Below are positions 41,904 through 50,533 of a stretch of 64,000 bases of DNA, piece by piece; position 1 is the first letter of the stretch; each line of letters begins with the position of its first letter. The translations under genes were made by a program, and so were the position numbers. The notes under the pieces are model-generated. The model saw only the letters and a program-made list of their open reading frames with translations. It was not told the DNA's origin and made no database searches. Location: the NCBI RefSeq assembly GCF_015679185.1, contig NZ_CP064939.1:744001-808000 (forward strand). Direction: 5' to 3'. The stretch comes from Pedobacter endophyticus. Lineage in GTDB: Bacteria > Bacteroidota > Bacteroidia > Sphingobacteriales > Sphingobacteriaceae.

Positions 41904-42327
41904 AATTCGTTTTTACCTTTTGAGCGCAAGGAAATTAAAATTCACTGATAAATATAAATGGATTAGCGTGGAACGCCAACTATGAGCGGTCCTCATCCTC
42001 AAAGGTCAGTTTTAAAAAAACAAAGCAGTTGGGATACAAGTTTTTTTGGCGAAGCGTCATTGCCCCAAAGGGGCTACTTTGTAGCGAGGCCGGGTCTGTG
42101 CGAGCCGAAGCAATCTAATTTACGAAATGAGATTGCTTCGTGCCTCGCAATGACGAACTTTTATTCATTGGTAGCTTGACTGCGGCGCCTTCGCAATGAC
42201 GACACTTCAACTCAACGGTTTAAAACCCTAATTTCAGCTTATATAGAAAATATCATGTACCAGACTTGAAAATGAGACCTGAGTGGCAAATTCTCTCAAA
42301 TCTCATATCTAGTATCTCAAGTCCATC
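41904..42327. repeat. intergenic dispersed repeat region
   Basis: A long imperfect hairpin element occupies about 42045-42160, with GCGTCATTGCCCC at the left end and CTCGCAATGACG at the right. An inner GCAATCT..AGATTGC pair lies at about 42109 and 42130. A preceding AAAAAAACAAAGCAGTTGGGAT phrase (split here by one mismatch) also occurs near 14676. No gene is seen; the frame at 41982-42179 crosses the hairpin. Confidence 0.7.
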
Positions 42328-44517
42328 TTAATTTCCTAGCTCAGACATAAATTTAATGCGCATCAACTGAATCTCTTCCCGCGTGTAATCTGTTTCTCCA
42401 AGTTCGTTAAGTGCAGCATCTATCGAATCACTTTCGGCCGCCCTGAAATAATCAAAAACCTCATCCTGCCGATCATCATCGATTACTTCGTCGATAAAAT
42501 AGTTTAAATTAAGCTTTGTGCCAGAGTTTACAATCGATTCAACCTCTTTCAAAATTTCCTCGTAAGTAATGCCCTTCGAATCGGCAATGTCCTCTAACCC
42601 AATTTGTCTGTCGATATTTTGGATAATAGAAACTTTCATCTGCGATTTATTGGCCTGGGTTTTTATTATCAGGTCAATCGGACGCTCAATGTCATTATCT
42701 TCCACATATTTCTTAATCAACTCGATAAAAGGAGCACCAAATTTCATGGCCTTGCCCGAGCCAACGCCCGAGATTTGTCGAAGCTCTTCCATCGAAATCG
42801 GGTAATGCGTACACATTTCCTCTAACGATGGATCTTGGAAAACCACAAACGGAGGTACATTTTTCTGCTTCGCAATCTTCTTGCGCAAATCTCTAAGCAA
42901 CGATAAAAGGTTGGTATCTAATGCAGCCGTTCCGTGCTTCGCATCGTCATCCTCTTCCTCTACACCATCGCCAATCGGTTCATTTAAAATGAATTTGAGG
43001 TGATACGGATTAGCAATAAATTCGCGGCCCTGCTTGGTAAGCTTAAGCAAACCGTAGTTATCGATATCTTTAAATAAGAAATTATTTAAAACGGCCTGGC
43101 GGATGATCGACTTCCACATCAACTCACCCTCTTGCTTTCCTATTCCAAACTCAGGAACTTTACTGTGCTCATAAGCAATGGTTTGTGCCGTTTCCAGCCC
43201 TAAGAAAACGTTTAAAAGATGTGCATCATCAAATTTTTCTCCCGCCTTATCAATAAACTGAAGCAAAGTTGATAATTGCGTTTCCGCATCGAACTGCTTT
43301 TTCGGCTTCTTACAATTATCGCACATGCAGTTGCAGCCCGTTTCATTAAAATTCTCACCAAAATAGTGAAGAATCTGCTTCCTACGGCAAACACCAGACT
43401 CGGCATAATCAATTACCTCTTTTAAAATCTGCGTACCAATCTCACGCTCAGAAACAGGCTTGTCTTTCATAAACTTCGCCAGTTTATCAACGTCTTTCTG
43501 CGAGTAGAATGCAACACAAACCCCTTCGCCGCCATCGCGTCCGGCCCTACCCGTTTCCTGGTAGTAACCTTCCATGCTTTTTGGCACGTCGTGATGGATT
43601 ACAAAGCGAACATCAGGCTTATCGATCCCCATACCAAAGGCAATTGTTGCTACAATAACCTCAGCATCTTCCATTAAGAACTTATCCTGCGTTTCGGCCC
43701 TAACTTTTGGCTCAAGCCCCGCATGGTAAGGCAGTGCACTAATGCCATTCAGGTTTAACGCCTCTGCAACCTCTTCCACCTTTTTGCGGCTGAGGCAGTA
43801 GATAATGCCCGATTTACCCGGGTTCGACTTAATGTACTTAATAATTTCCTTGGTTACATCCCTTTTCGGGCGGATTTCGTAGAACAAGTTTGGCCTGTTA
43901 AACGACGACTTAAAGAGGGTCGCCTCAGACATGCCAAGGTTCTTCATAATATCTTGCTGAACCTTCGGCGTTGCCGTAGCGGTTAAAGCAATAATCGGAA
44001 TGTTGTTGCCTAAGCCAGCAATTACCTGTTTAATTTTACGGTATTCCGGTCTAAAATCATGGCCCCACTCCGATATACAATGCGCTTCGTCGACTGCAAC
44101 GAACGAAATTTTGATCAGGTTTAAAAACTCAATATTATCTTGCTTTGCCAGGGATTCGGGCGCCACATATAATAACTTCGTTTGACCGCTTAAAAGGTCA
44201 GATTTCACCTGAGTAATTTCAGATTTGTTTAGGGATGAATTTAGAAAATGAGCAATACTGTCATTTCCACCAAAGGCCCGTAATTGGTCCACCTGGTTTT
44301 TCATTAATGCAATTAATGGAGAAATAACAATTGCTGTTCCTTCGCTCATTAAAGCTGGTAATTGATAGCAAATAGACTTTCCTCCGCCCGTTGGCATGAT
44401 AACAAATGTGTTATTGCCTTCTAAAATATTTGTAATGATCGACTCCTGATCACCTTTGAAATTATCAAACCCGAAGAAATTTTGCAGGTTATCAAATAAC
44501 GACTTTTTCACGTCCAT
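42328..44517 (-). CDS. recQ: ATP-dependent DNA helicase RecQ
   Basis: The 729-residue RecQ has the complete helicase core. Walker A is MPTGGGKSICYQLPAL (about 40-55) and the DExH box is VDEAHCISEWGHDFRP (about 140-155). ATIAFGMGIDKPDVRFVIHHD and QETGRAGRDG (motif VI) follow. An RQC domain has the zinc cysteines CRRKQILHYFGE ... CNCMCDNC (about 375-400), and an HRDC domain plus an extended helical tail finishes the protein. It unwinds branched DNA in repair and recombination. I choose the ATG at 44517 (MDVKKSLFDNL), because the 13 residues upstream are not typical. It stands alone. Confidence 0.95.
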   Translation of the reverse strand: MDVKKSLFDNLQNFFGFDNFKGDQESIITNILEGNNTFVIMPTGGGKSICYQLPALMSEGTAIVISPLIALMKNQVDQLRAFGGNDSIAHFLNSSLNKSEITQVKSDLLSGQTKLLYVAPESLAKQDNIEFLNLIKISFVAVDEAHCISEWGHDFRPEYRKIKQVIAGLGNNIPIIALTATATPKVQQDIMKNLGMSEATLFKSSFNRPNLFYEIRPKRDVTKEIIKYIKSNPGKSGIIYCLSRKKVEEVAEALNLNGISALPYHAGLEPKVRAETQDKFLMEDAEVIVATIAFGMGIDKPDVRFVIHHDVPKSMEGYYQETGRAGRDGGEGVCVAFYSQKDVDKLAKFMKDKPVSEREIGTQILKEVIDYAESGVCRRKQILHYFGENFNETGCNCMCDNCKKPKKQFDAETQLSTLLQFIDKAGEKFDDAHLLNVFLGLETAQTIAYEHSKVPEFGIGKQEGELMWKSIIRQAVLNNFLFKDIDNYGLLKLTKQGREFIANPYHLKFILNEPIGDGVEEEDDDAKHGTAALDTNLLSLLRDLRKKIAKQKNVPPFVVFQDPSLEEMCTHYPISMEELRQISGVGSGKAMKFGAPFIELIKKYVEDNDIERPIDLIIKTQANKSQMKVSIIQNIDRQIGLEDIADSKGITYEEILKEVESIVNSGTKLNLNYFIDEVIDDDRQDEVFDYFRAAESDSIDAALNELGETDYTREEIQLMRIKFMSELGN

Positions 44518-45016
44518 TTTGTGTATTAAAATATGCGATGCTATTTTTCTATCCAAAATAACATAATTTTAGCATAATTTCAAGCATCGGCCAACAATTT
44601 TTTTCTCTGTTAAAAGTAAAAAATGCGTCATCAGGTCCGTTTACAGGCTGCTTATAGGGCAAACGATCAAAATTTGGAGATTTGCAATTCAACCAACCTA
44701 AAACTTTTTGCAGCAATTGTAACTACTATGTTGCAGCAACGCCGAAACCGCAAGGAGCGCCAATTGGGACTGTTGCGATGCAAATACGCACAGAAAAATC
44801 ACAATACCGTGTGGCGTGTACAGCATACCAAGCCGTCATACCAGCACACTTTACTTCAAAGCAGCGCACTAAATCGAAACACCAGAAAAACATCGGGTTC
44901 ACATAATTAAACAAAATAACATTACACTGTTGCCAGTTCTAAAACAAAATACTTACTTTGGCATCATCCATTTGCACCACGCCCAAGCAGGGGATTAGTG
45001 TAACTTAAAAGCTAAA
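44518..45016. other. spacer without a recognisable gene
   Basis: About 500 bases lie between divergent recQ and manC. Three overlapping open frames (44623-44910, 44682-44906 and 44726-44914 on the other strand) compete with each other. None shows a family motif, a plausible start context or biased codon use. No hairpin or repeat family was noticed. Confidence 0.5.
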
Positions 45017-46108
45017 ATGAATAAAGATTATTACGCACTTATTATGGCGGGCGGCGTTGGAAGCCGTTTTTGGCCAGTTAGTAGAACAGAGTATCCGAAA
45101 CAGTTTATTGATTTCTTTGGTGTTGGAAAAACACTTATCCAGAGCACTTATGAGCGCTTTTTGAAGGTTTGCCCGCCAGAAAACATTTTTATAGTTACGA
45201 ATGAAATTTATTCGGACCTGATAAAAGAGCAATTGCCGGACATCGGCGACAACCAGATTTTGGCAGAGCCGCTGATGAGAAATACAGCGCCATGTATTGC
45301 TTACGGAAGCTTAAAAATATATGAGCTGAACCCGAATGCCACTATTGTTGTTGCCCCTTCCGATCATACCATTGCCAATGTTGATGGTTTTATTGCCTCT
45401 ATCGAACAATCGCTTGATGCGGCCTCGAAGAACGATTGCCTGATTACTTTAGGAATTAAACCAAACCGCCCCGATACAGGCTATGGCTACATTCAGCATA
45501 CCGACTACGTGCTTTCTACTGATAACGACCTCCACAAAGTGAAAACTTTTACCGAGAAACCAAATTTGGAATTGGCCAAATCGTTTCTTCAAAGTGGCGA
45601 TTTCTTATGGAACGCGGGGATTTTTATTTGGTCGGCAAAATCGATTTTAGCTTCTTTCGAAAAGCACCTTCCCGATATGTACGAAATTTTTAATGTCGGA
45701 AGATCAGAACTGAATAAGGGCGGCGAGAAAGAGTTTATCAACAACGCCTATTTTCAGTGTACAAACATTTCTATCGACTTCGGCATTATGGAAAAAGCGG
45801 AAAATGTTTACGTGCTGCCCGCCGATTTTGGTTGGAGTGACTTGGGCACCTGGGCCTCTATTTACGAAATGGCCGAAAAAGATTATGTGGGCAATGCGGT
45901 TATCCCATCAGAACAGGTGATTATGTTCGATTCGTCAAACTGCATGGTTAACGTACCGAAAGATAAGCTGGTTATTTTAAACGGCTTACACGATTATATT
46001 GTAGTTGAAAATAACAATATGTTGATGGTTTGCCCGAGAGATGACGAACAAAAAGTAAAAGAATTTGTGGCCGAAGTAAAATCGAGATTTGGCAACAAGT
46101 TTATTTAG
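45017..46108 (+). CDS. manC: mannose-1-phosphate guanylyltransferase
   Basis: The 363-residue sugar-nucleotidyltransferase has the pyrophosphorylase loop IMAGGVGSRFWPVSRTEYPKQF (about residues 9-30; the first part is the GTP site). The metal-binding PSDHTIA (about 113-119), FTEKPNLELA and FLWNAGIFIW follow, and the second acidic site is WSDLGTW. It makes GDP-mannose from mannose 1-phosphate and GTP, feeding surface glycans and GDP-fucose. No phosphomannose isomerase domain is attached, as is usual in Bacteroidota. It is a single-gene unit closed by a strong terminator. Confidence 0.94.
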   Translation: MNKDYYALIMAGGVGSRFWPVSRTEYPKQFIDFFGVGKTLIQSTYERFLKVCPPENIFIVTNEIYSDLIKEQLPDIGDNQILAEPLMRNTAPCIAYGSLKIYELNPNATIVVAPSDHTIANVDGFIASIEQSLDAASKNDCLITLGIKPNRPDTGYGYIQHTDYVLSTDNDLHKVKTFTEKPNLELAKSFLQSGDFLWNAGIFIWSAKSILASFEKHLPDMYEIFNVGRSELNKGGEKEFINNAYFQCTNISIDFGIMEKAENVYVLPADFGWSDLGTWASIYEMAEKDYVGNAVIPSEQVIMFDSSNCMVNVPKDKLVILNGLHDYIVVENNNMLMVCPRDDEQKVKEFVAEVKSRFGNKFI

Positions 46109-46113
46109 TATAC

Positions 46114-46160
46114 AAAGAAGTCAAGCTTTATGCAATGTGCATAAAAGCTTGACTTCTTTT
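46114..46160 (+). terminator. terminator after manC
   Basis: A long inverted repeat (AAAGAAGTCAAGCTTT against AAAGCTTGACTTCTTT, with an ATGCA/TGCAT inner stem and one bulge) ends in TTTT. It is the longest hairpin of the AAGTCAAG stem family in this window. Confidence 0.88.
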
Positions 46161-46228
46161 AAACGTTACCAAGAATGGAGAGAGGAAAAACGGAAGACTA
46201 GATTTTGCACGCTGTAGACAGGCTTTTC

Positions 46229-46552
46229 TTAATAGGCCAATTTCTCATTATTTAACTCTACATTAAAGCTCACTTTAGCCCCTAACGCATCAAATACCTT
46301 TAAAATGGTTTCGAACCTTGCATTTTTCACACTGTTTTCAATTTTAGAGATTTGAGCCTTCTGTACACCAACAATTTCACCTAATTGTTCTTGAGTTAAG
46401 TTGCGTTCTTGTCTAGCCTGTTTAATAGCTTGGCCTAACAAGTCAATTTTTAATTCGTTCTCAAACGCCTCACGCCGTTCGGTGCCACGCTCACCTATAT
46501 GCTTGTCAATCAAAACATCGATTGAAACGGTTTTAAGTTTATTTGCTGTCAT
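46229..46552 (-). CDS. higA: HTH antitoxin (HigA-like)
   Basis: The 107-residue protein has a Cro/cI-type helix-turn-helix (about residues 48-95) with ARQERNLTQEQLGEIVGVQKAQISKIE. The N-terminal 45 residues are charged and may bind the toxin. It begins two bases after the stop of a RelE/HigB-like gene and is thus the second gene of a toxin-first pair, the HigBA order. It should neutralise the toxin and repress the shared promoter. No operator palindrome was confirmed upstream. Confidence 0.85.
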   Translation of the reverse strand: MTANKLKTVSIDVLIDKHIGERGTERREAFENELKIDLLGQAIKQARQERNLTQEQLGEIVGVQKAQISKIENSVKNARFETILKVFDALGAKVSFNVELNNEKLAY

Positions 46553-46554
46553 TG

Positions 46555-46902
46555 CTATCTGTTGTTCGTCTTATTATCGAAGTACTGATTTCTTATCTCT
46601 TCGGCTTTTTTAATTTCCTTTGCCGGCGTTTTTTGGGTTTTTTTCAAAATTCCGTGCGTCGCCACTACCAAAGTTTTGTTCCCATTTACTTTATCCCAAA
46701 ACGAAAAAAGCCGGTATGACTTACTGTTGCTTAACGTTCGGAATTCCCAGATGAAGTCGTTCAATTTTTTGAAAATTTCACTATCGCTTAAAAACTGAGC
46801 CTTTTTCATATTGTAGTAAATCTTTTCTCTCGCTTTGGAATCAAGGTTCTCTAAAAACTCAATTGCTTCGGGCAATAACTCTATCTCAAAATTCGGCTTC
46901 AT
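46555..46902 (-). CDS. higB: RelE/HigB-type toxin (Gp49-like family)
   Basis: This 115-residue protein has the phage-derived Gp49-like/HigB fold. FEIELLPEAIEFLENLDSK, the strand WEFRTLSNSKSYRLFSFWDK (about residues 55-74), then LVVATHGILKKTQKTPAKEI, are the family blocks, including the basic active-site residues. Relatives are ribosome-dependent mRNA endonucleases. I choose the ATG at 46902 (MKPNFEIEL); an upstream start at 46944 would add 14 untypical residues. It precedes the HTH antitoxin by two bases. The pair sits between manC and rlmB with no mobile-element remains. Confidence 0.87.
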   Translation of the reverse strand: MKPNFEIELLPEAIEFLENLDSKAREKIYYNMKKAQFLSDSEIFKKLNDFIWEFRTLSNSKSYRLFSFWDKVNGNKTLVVATHGILKKTQKTPAKEIKKAEEIRNQYFDNKTNNR

Positions 46903-47011
46903 TTGTTTGTTGTTAAAGGTAAAGATTTCCCAATAAGGAAACAAATTGTCGCCTGAAATTTTCTATCTAATGGAGCTGAAAACTGGAAACTGATAACCGA
47001 AAACTGAAAAC

Positions 47012-47779
47012 CTACACCGTACGCTGTCTTACCGCTTCGTACAAGATTACGCCTGCAGAAACCGAAACATTTAGCGATTCAATTTTGCCCGCCATCGGTA
47101 TTTTCGCCAAATGATCTGCAATTCTTAATAAATCGTTCGAAATACCCTCATCCTCCGAGCCCATAATGATAGCCGTTGGCATCGTGTAATCGGGTGCATA
47201 AATCAAATCATTTGTTTTCTCGGTACAAGCCACAAGTTGCAATCCACTGTCTTGCAAGAACAAACACGTTTTATGGAGATTTGCGTGTCGGCAGATTGGA
47301 ATACTAAACAGCGCCCCCGCGGAAGTCTTAATTGCATCGGCGTTAATTTGAGCAGCATTTTTAAGCGGAACAACAATGGCATGAACACCCACGCATGCAG
47401 CCGTACGGGCAATAGCGCCCATGTTGCGCACATCAGTTACACTATCCAGCACCAAAATAAGCGGAACCTCCCCTTTCTCGAAAATCGAGGGAACAATGTC
47501 TTCGATATTTTGATAGGTTATCGGCGAAATTACCGCAATTACACCTTGATGGTTCTTTGTCGACATTCTGTTCAGCTTTTCTACCGGAACCGAGTTTAGC
47601 GGAATAAGCGTGTCTTTCAAAAGGGCTTTCAGTTCAAGAAATAAATCGCCACCCAGGCCGCGTTGCTGATAAATTGTTTCAATATCTCTACCTGCTTTAA
47701 CCGCTTCAATAACGGCTCTGATACCAAATACAAATTCATTGTTCTCTTTTGCGCGTTGTGGTCTTCTAAATTTATCCAT
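47012..47779 (-). CDS. rlmB: 23S rRNA (guanosine-2'-O-) methyltransferase RlmB (TrmH family)
   Basis: The 255-residue SpoU methyltransferase has an N-terminal substrate-binding domain (about 15-90, beginning FVFGIRAVIEAVKAG). The knotted catalytic domain has motif 1 VRNMGAIARTA, motif 2 IIMGSEDEGISNDLL and motif 3 LNVSVSAGVILYEAVR. It methylates a guanosine of 23S rRNA (G2251 in E. coli numbering). A related tRNA enzyme cannot be fully excluded. The divergent neighbour is dnaB. A TACTTTTG box (minus strand, 47796-47803) lies just upstream. Confidence 0.9.
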   Translation of the reverse strand: MDKFRRPQRAKENNEFVFGIRAVIEAVKAGRDIETIYQQRGLGGDLFLELKALLKDTLIPLNSVPVEKLNRMSTKNHQGVIAVISPITYQNIEDIVPSIFEKGEVPLILVLDSVTDVRNMGAIARTAACVGVHAIVVPLKNAAQINADAIKTSAGALFSIPICRHANLHKTCLFLQDSGLQLVACTEKTNDLIYAPDYTMPTAIIMGSEDEGISNDLLRIADHLAKIPMAGKIESLNVSVSAGVILYEAVRQRTV

Positions 47780-47974
47780 GTTTTGAAATATTAGGCAAAA
47801 GTATTCATTTAAAAACTTTAGCCCTAATCAATTTTGGCTTATTAACAATTACTTGTTTAAAAGATTTTCGATTTTCTAAAAGTTCGAAAATTAATCCGAT
47901 TAACGATCAATTTGTTAACAAACTACTAGTAACTTGTTAAAACAATGGCGTTAAAATTTAACTACTTTTGTTGA

Positions 47975-49540
47975 ATGAGTATTGATAATGAACAAGGCGG
48001 AAAAAACAGTATATCTGCCCGAAAAGCAAGATTAAACACCACAGTAAACACAATGGGTAAACTTCCGCCACAAGCGTTGGATTTGGAAGAAGCCGTTTTG
48101 GGTGCGTTAATGCTCGAAAAAGATGCACTTTCTGCGGTAATCGACATTTTAAAACCAGAGGTTTTTTATCAGGAGGCACACCAAAAAATCTTTGCTGCCA
48201 TACACATGCTGTTCGAGAAATCGAAGCCCGTTGATATTTTAACGGTAACAGCCGAACTACGCCAAATGGGTACACTCGAAATGGTTGGCGGCGCTTATTA
48301 TATTACTAACCTCACCAATCGTGTTGCTTCGGCAGCAAACATCGAATTTCATGCCCGTATCATTTCCCAAAAATATATTCAAAGGGAACTGATTAGAATT
48401 TCGACAGATATTATTACGAATGCCTACGAGGATACAACCGACATTTTCGATTTATTAGATCATGCCGAAAAAGGCTTATTTGATATTGCCCAAAATAACT
48501 TGCGTAGAGATACACAAAAGATGGATGATATCATCAAGCAATCGCTGGCCACGCTTGAAGAACTGAGAACAAAAACCGACGGTTTGACGGGTGTTCCCAC
48601 TGGTTTTACAGGGCTCGATAGAATTACCGGGGGATGGCAAAAGCAGGATCTGGTAATTATTGCTGCCCGTCCGGCGATGGGAAAAACGGCTTTCGTACTC
48701 ACCTGCGCCAGAAATGCAACGGTCGATTTCCAGAAGCCAACCGTGGTATTCTCGCTCGAGATGTCGTCTGTACAGTTGGTGAATCGTTTAATTTCTGGTG
48801 AAGCCGAAATTGAACAGGAAAAAATTAGGAAAGGCAATTTACAAGAGTGGGAATGGCAACAACTGCATAGCAAAATTGGGCGTTTAACTGAGGCTCCGCT
48901 GCTAATTGACGATACGCCAGCATTAAACATTTTCGAATTCAGGGCAAAATGCCGTCGTTTAAAGTCGCAATACGACATTCAATTGGTCATTGTCGATTAC
49001 CTTCAACTGATGCACGGTAAAGGTGAAGGCGGTAAGGGCGGCGGAAACCGTGAGCAGGAAATTGGTAGTATTTCAAGAGCCTTAAAATCGGTAGCAAAAG
49101 AGCTTGATGTGCCTGTACTTGCCCTCTCGCAGTTAAGTCGTGCGGTAGAAAGCCGTCCTGGTTTGCAGGGTAAACGGCCAATGTTATCCGATTTGCGTGA
49201 ATCGGGTTCAATTGAGCAGGATGCGGATATGGTTTTATTCCTTTACCGACCTGAATATTACGGCATTACTGAAGATGAGCAAGGCCGCTCGCAAGCTGGT
49301 ATTGGCGAGGTAATTATTGCGAAGCACCGTAATGGTGAAACCGGGATTGTGCCGCTGCGTTTTGTGGGTAAGTTTGTAAAGTTTACCGATTTGGAAGAAG
49401 ATTTTACCGCCCCGAGTTCGTTTGCAGCTGCCGATCCATCGGCGGGAATGTACCCCTCACAAGATTTCGAAAAACAAAGCAATGTGATCATCCGCCCATC
49501 TAAAATGGACGATTATAGCGACGATGAGCCGCCGTTTTAA
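47975..49540 (+). CDS. dnaB: replicative DNA helicase DnaB
   Basis: The 521-residue helicase has the N-terminal DnaB domain (GKLPPQALDLEEAVLGALML, residues 27-46) and the RecA-like C-terminal domain. Walker A is ARPAMGKTA (about 228-236) and Walker B is VIVDYLQLM (about 338). The arginine-finger region has LSQLSRAVE and LRESGSIEQDADMV. The C-terminus has about 40 extra, acidic residues ending DDEPPF. It is the ring helicase of the replication fork. Two starts are possible: 47975, which lies four bases after a TACTTTTG box, or 48053, which begins at the conserved core. I keep 47975, since about 25 leading residues are usual. Confidence 0.95.
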   Translation: MSIDNEQGGKNSISARKARLNTTVNTMGKLPPQALDLEEAVLGALMLEKDALSAVIDILKPEVFYQEAHQKIFAAIHMLFEKSKPVDILTVTAELRQMGTLEMVGGAYYITNLTNRVASAANIEFHARIISQKYIQRELIRISTDIITNAYEDTTDIFDLLDHAEKGLFDIAQNNLRRDTQKMDDIIKQSLATLEELRTKTDGLTGVPTGFTGLDRITGGWQKQDLVIIAARPAMGKTAFVLTCARNATVDFQKPTVVFSLEMSSVQLVNRLISGEAEIEQEKIRKGNLQEWEWQQLHSKIGRLTEAPLLIDDTPALNIFEFRAKCRRLKSQYDIQLVIVDYLQLMHGKGEGGKGGGNREQEIGSISRALKSVAKELDVPVLALSQLSRAVESRPGLQGKRPMLSDLRESGSIEQDADMVLFLYRPEYYGITEDEQGRSQAGIGEVIIAKHRNGETGIVPLRFVGKFVKFTDLEEDFTAPSSFAAADPSAGMYPSQDFEKQSNVIIRPSKMDDYSDDEPPF

Positions 49541-49554
49541 CCGCGATAGGTATA

Positions 49555-49600
49555 AGTCATCGGATGAATAGTGCAATCTGCTAAGATTCATCCGATGACT
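49555..49600. repeat. perfect 15-bp inverted repeat between convergent genes
   Basis: AGTCATCGGATGAAT is followed after 16 bases by its exact reverse complement. It may act as a terminator for dnaB and for the convergent barrel gene, but it lacks a T-run. Related CATCCGAT stems occur near 38177 and 55030. Confidence 0.8.
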
Positions 49601-49622
49601 AATTGCTGGTAACAGGTACCAT

Positions 49623-50240
49623 TTACATACCGTAAACCAAACCTACGTTGAAACTCGATCTGGAATTTTGTATTGTACTTCCCTGATTATTTCGGACTAA
49701 ATCAGTAATGCCAGCCTGTCCGTCCAATTCAAACAATACCTTCAGTTTATTTGCCACGGGCACCTTTACCCCAATCCCTAAATCTATCCCGATATCGGTA
49801 GTGTTAAAAAAATCTTTAAAGTCTGTACCTAACTTCGTTTCGGTAGCATTTATTAAGATGCCTACATAGGGTCCGAAGTTTAAGTACCAGTTTCGTTTTT
49901 TACCAAAATGCCAATTTGCCATCACTGGGATGGTGATATAATCTGTTCGGTAGTCCGTTTCGAAGGTATCGCCGGTATCAAAATTCTCTAGATAACCGTT
50001 ATCCCACCCTTTCTGGTCGTAACCAATTTTGGCCTTGATGCTCCACCGATCCGAAAAGAAATAATCGCCCACGGCGGTAACGTTGAAACCGATTCTGGAA
50101 TCGCTGTTTACAGCGTTGCTGCTTGATACGGTTGCGGCATTGAGCCCAACGTGCCCGCCAAATTCGAAACTGTTTTTTTCTTGAGCTTGCGCACTAACTC
50201 CAAGCCCGCTTAATAATAGAAGCGTTAATAGTTTTCTCAT
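49623..50240 (-). CDS. outer-membrane beta-barrel protein (PorT-like)
   Basis: The 205-residue protein has a signal peptide (MRKLLTLLLLSGLGVSAQAQ). Alternating strands follow, as in small outer-membrane barrels: FEFGGHVGLNAATVSS, IGFNVTAVGDYFFSDRWSIKAKIGY, WYLNFGPYVGILINA, ending FNVGLVYGM. This matches the broad 'outer membrane beta-barrel domain' family (PF13568). The function is unknown. I choose the ATG at 50240 because it begins the signal peptide directly. It is monocistronic. Confidence 0.85.
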   Translation of the reverse strand: MRKLLTLLLLSGLGVSAQAQEKNSFEFGGHVGLNAATVSSSNAVNSDSRIGFNVTAVGDYFFSDRWSIKAKIGYDQKGWDNGYLENFDTGDTFETDYRTDYITIPVMANWHFGKKRNWYLNFGPYVGILINATETKLGTDFKDFFNTTDIGIDLGIGVKVPVANKLKVLFELDGQAGITDLVRNNQGSTIQNSRSSFNVGLVYGM

Positions 50241-50352
50241 AATCTGTTTGGTTAATATGGCGGCCAAGTTAAAACTAATTCTTAATTTTTTACTACTTAT
50301 GAGAATATTTTGTGTCAGAAATTCGTTGTATGCCTTTTTCTGATGCGCACGC

Positions 50353-50529
50353 GTGAGGAGCGAAATACTATTTATAGTTTATCCGGCTATTAATTATTAT
50401 GCAACAGCGGCAGAAGCAAGCTTTTTTTATAAAGAGTATTTGTTAGATACCTGTCTTACTGCTCAGGATGATTATAAGGTCGTTCTTCGGTATTTCGAAA
50501 TAGCGTTTAAATCGATTGCCGAAAAATAA
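50353..50529 (+). CDS. short open frame, possible gene remnant
   Basis: A 58-codon frame from a GTG at 50353 encodes an acidic/aromatic stretch with FFYKEYLLDTCLTAQDDYKV and YFEIAFKSIAEK before the stop. The composition looks like a real helical protein end, not repeat-derived noise. No ATG or clear promoter precedes it and I cannot name a family. It may be the remaining 3' end of a lost gene. It abuts the 3' end of chrA on the opposite strand. Confidence 0.25.
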   Translation: MRSEILFIVYPAINYYATAAEASFFYKEYLLDTCLTAQDDYKVVLRYFEIAFKSIAEK

Positions 50530-50533
50530 ATAC

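Noticed and set aside
44623..44914. Three overlapping frames on both strands between recQ and manC
   Set aside because: They compete in the same DNA and none has a recognisable motif.
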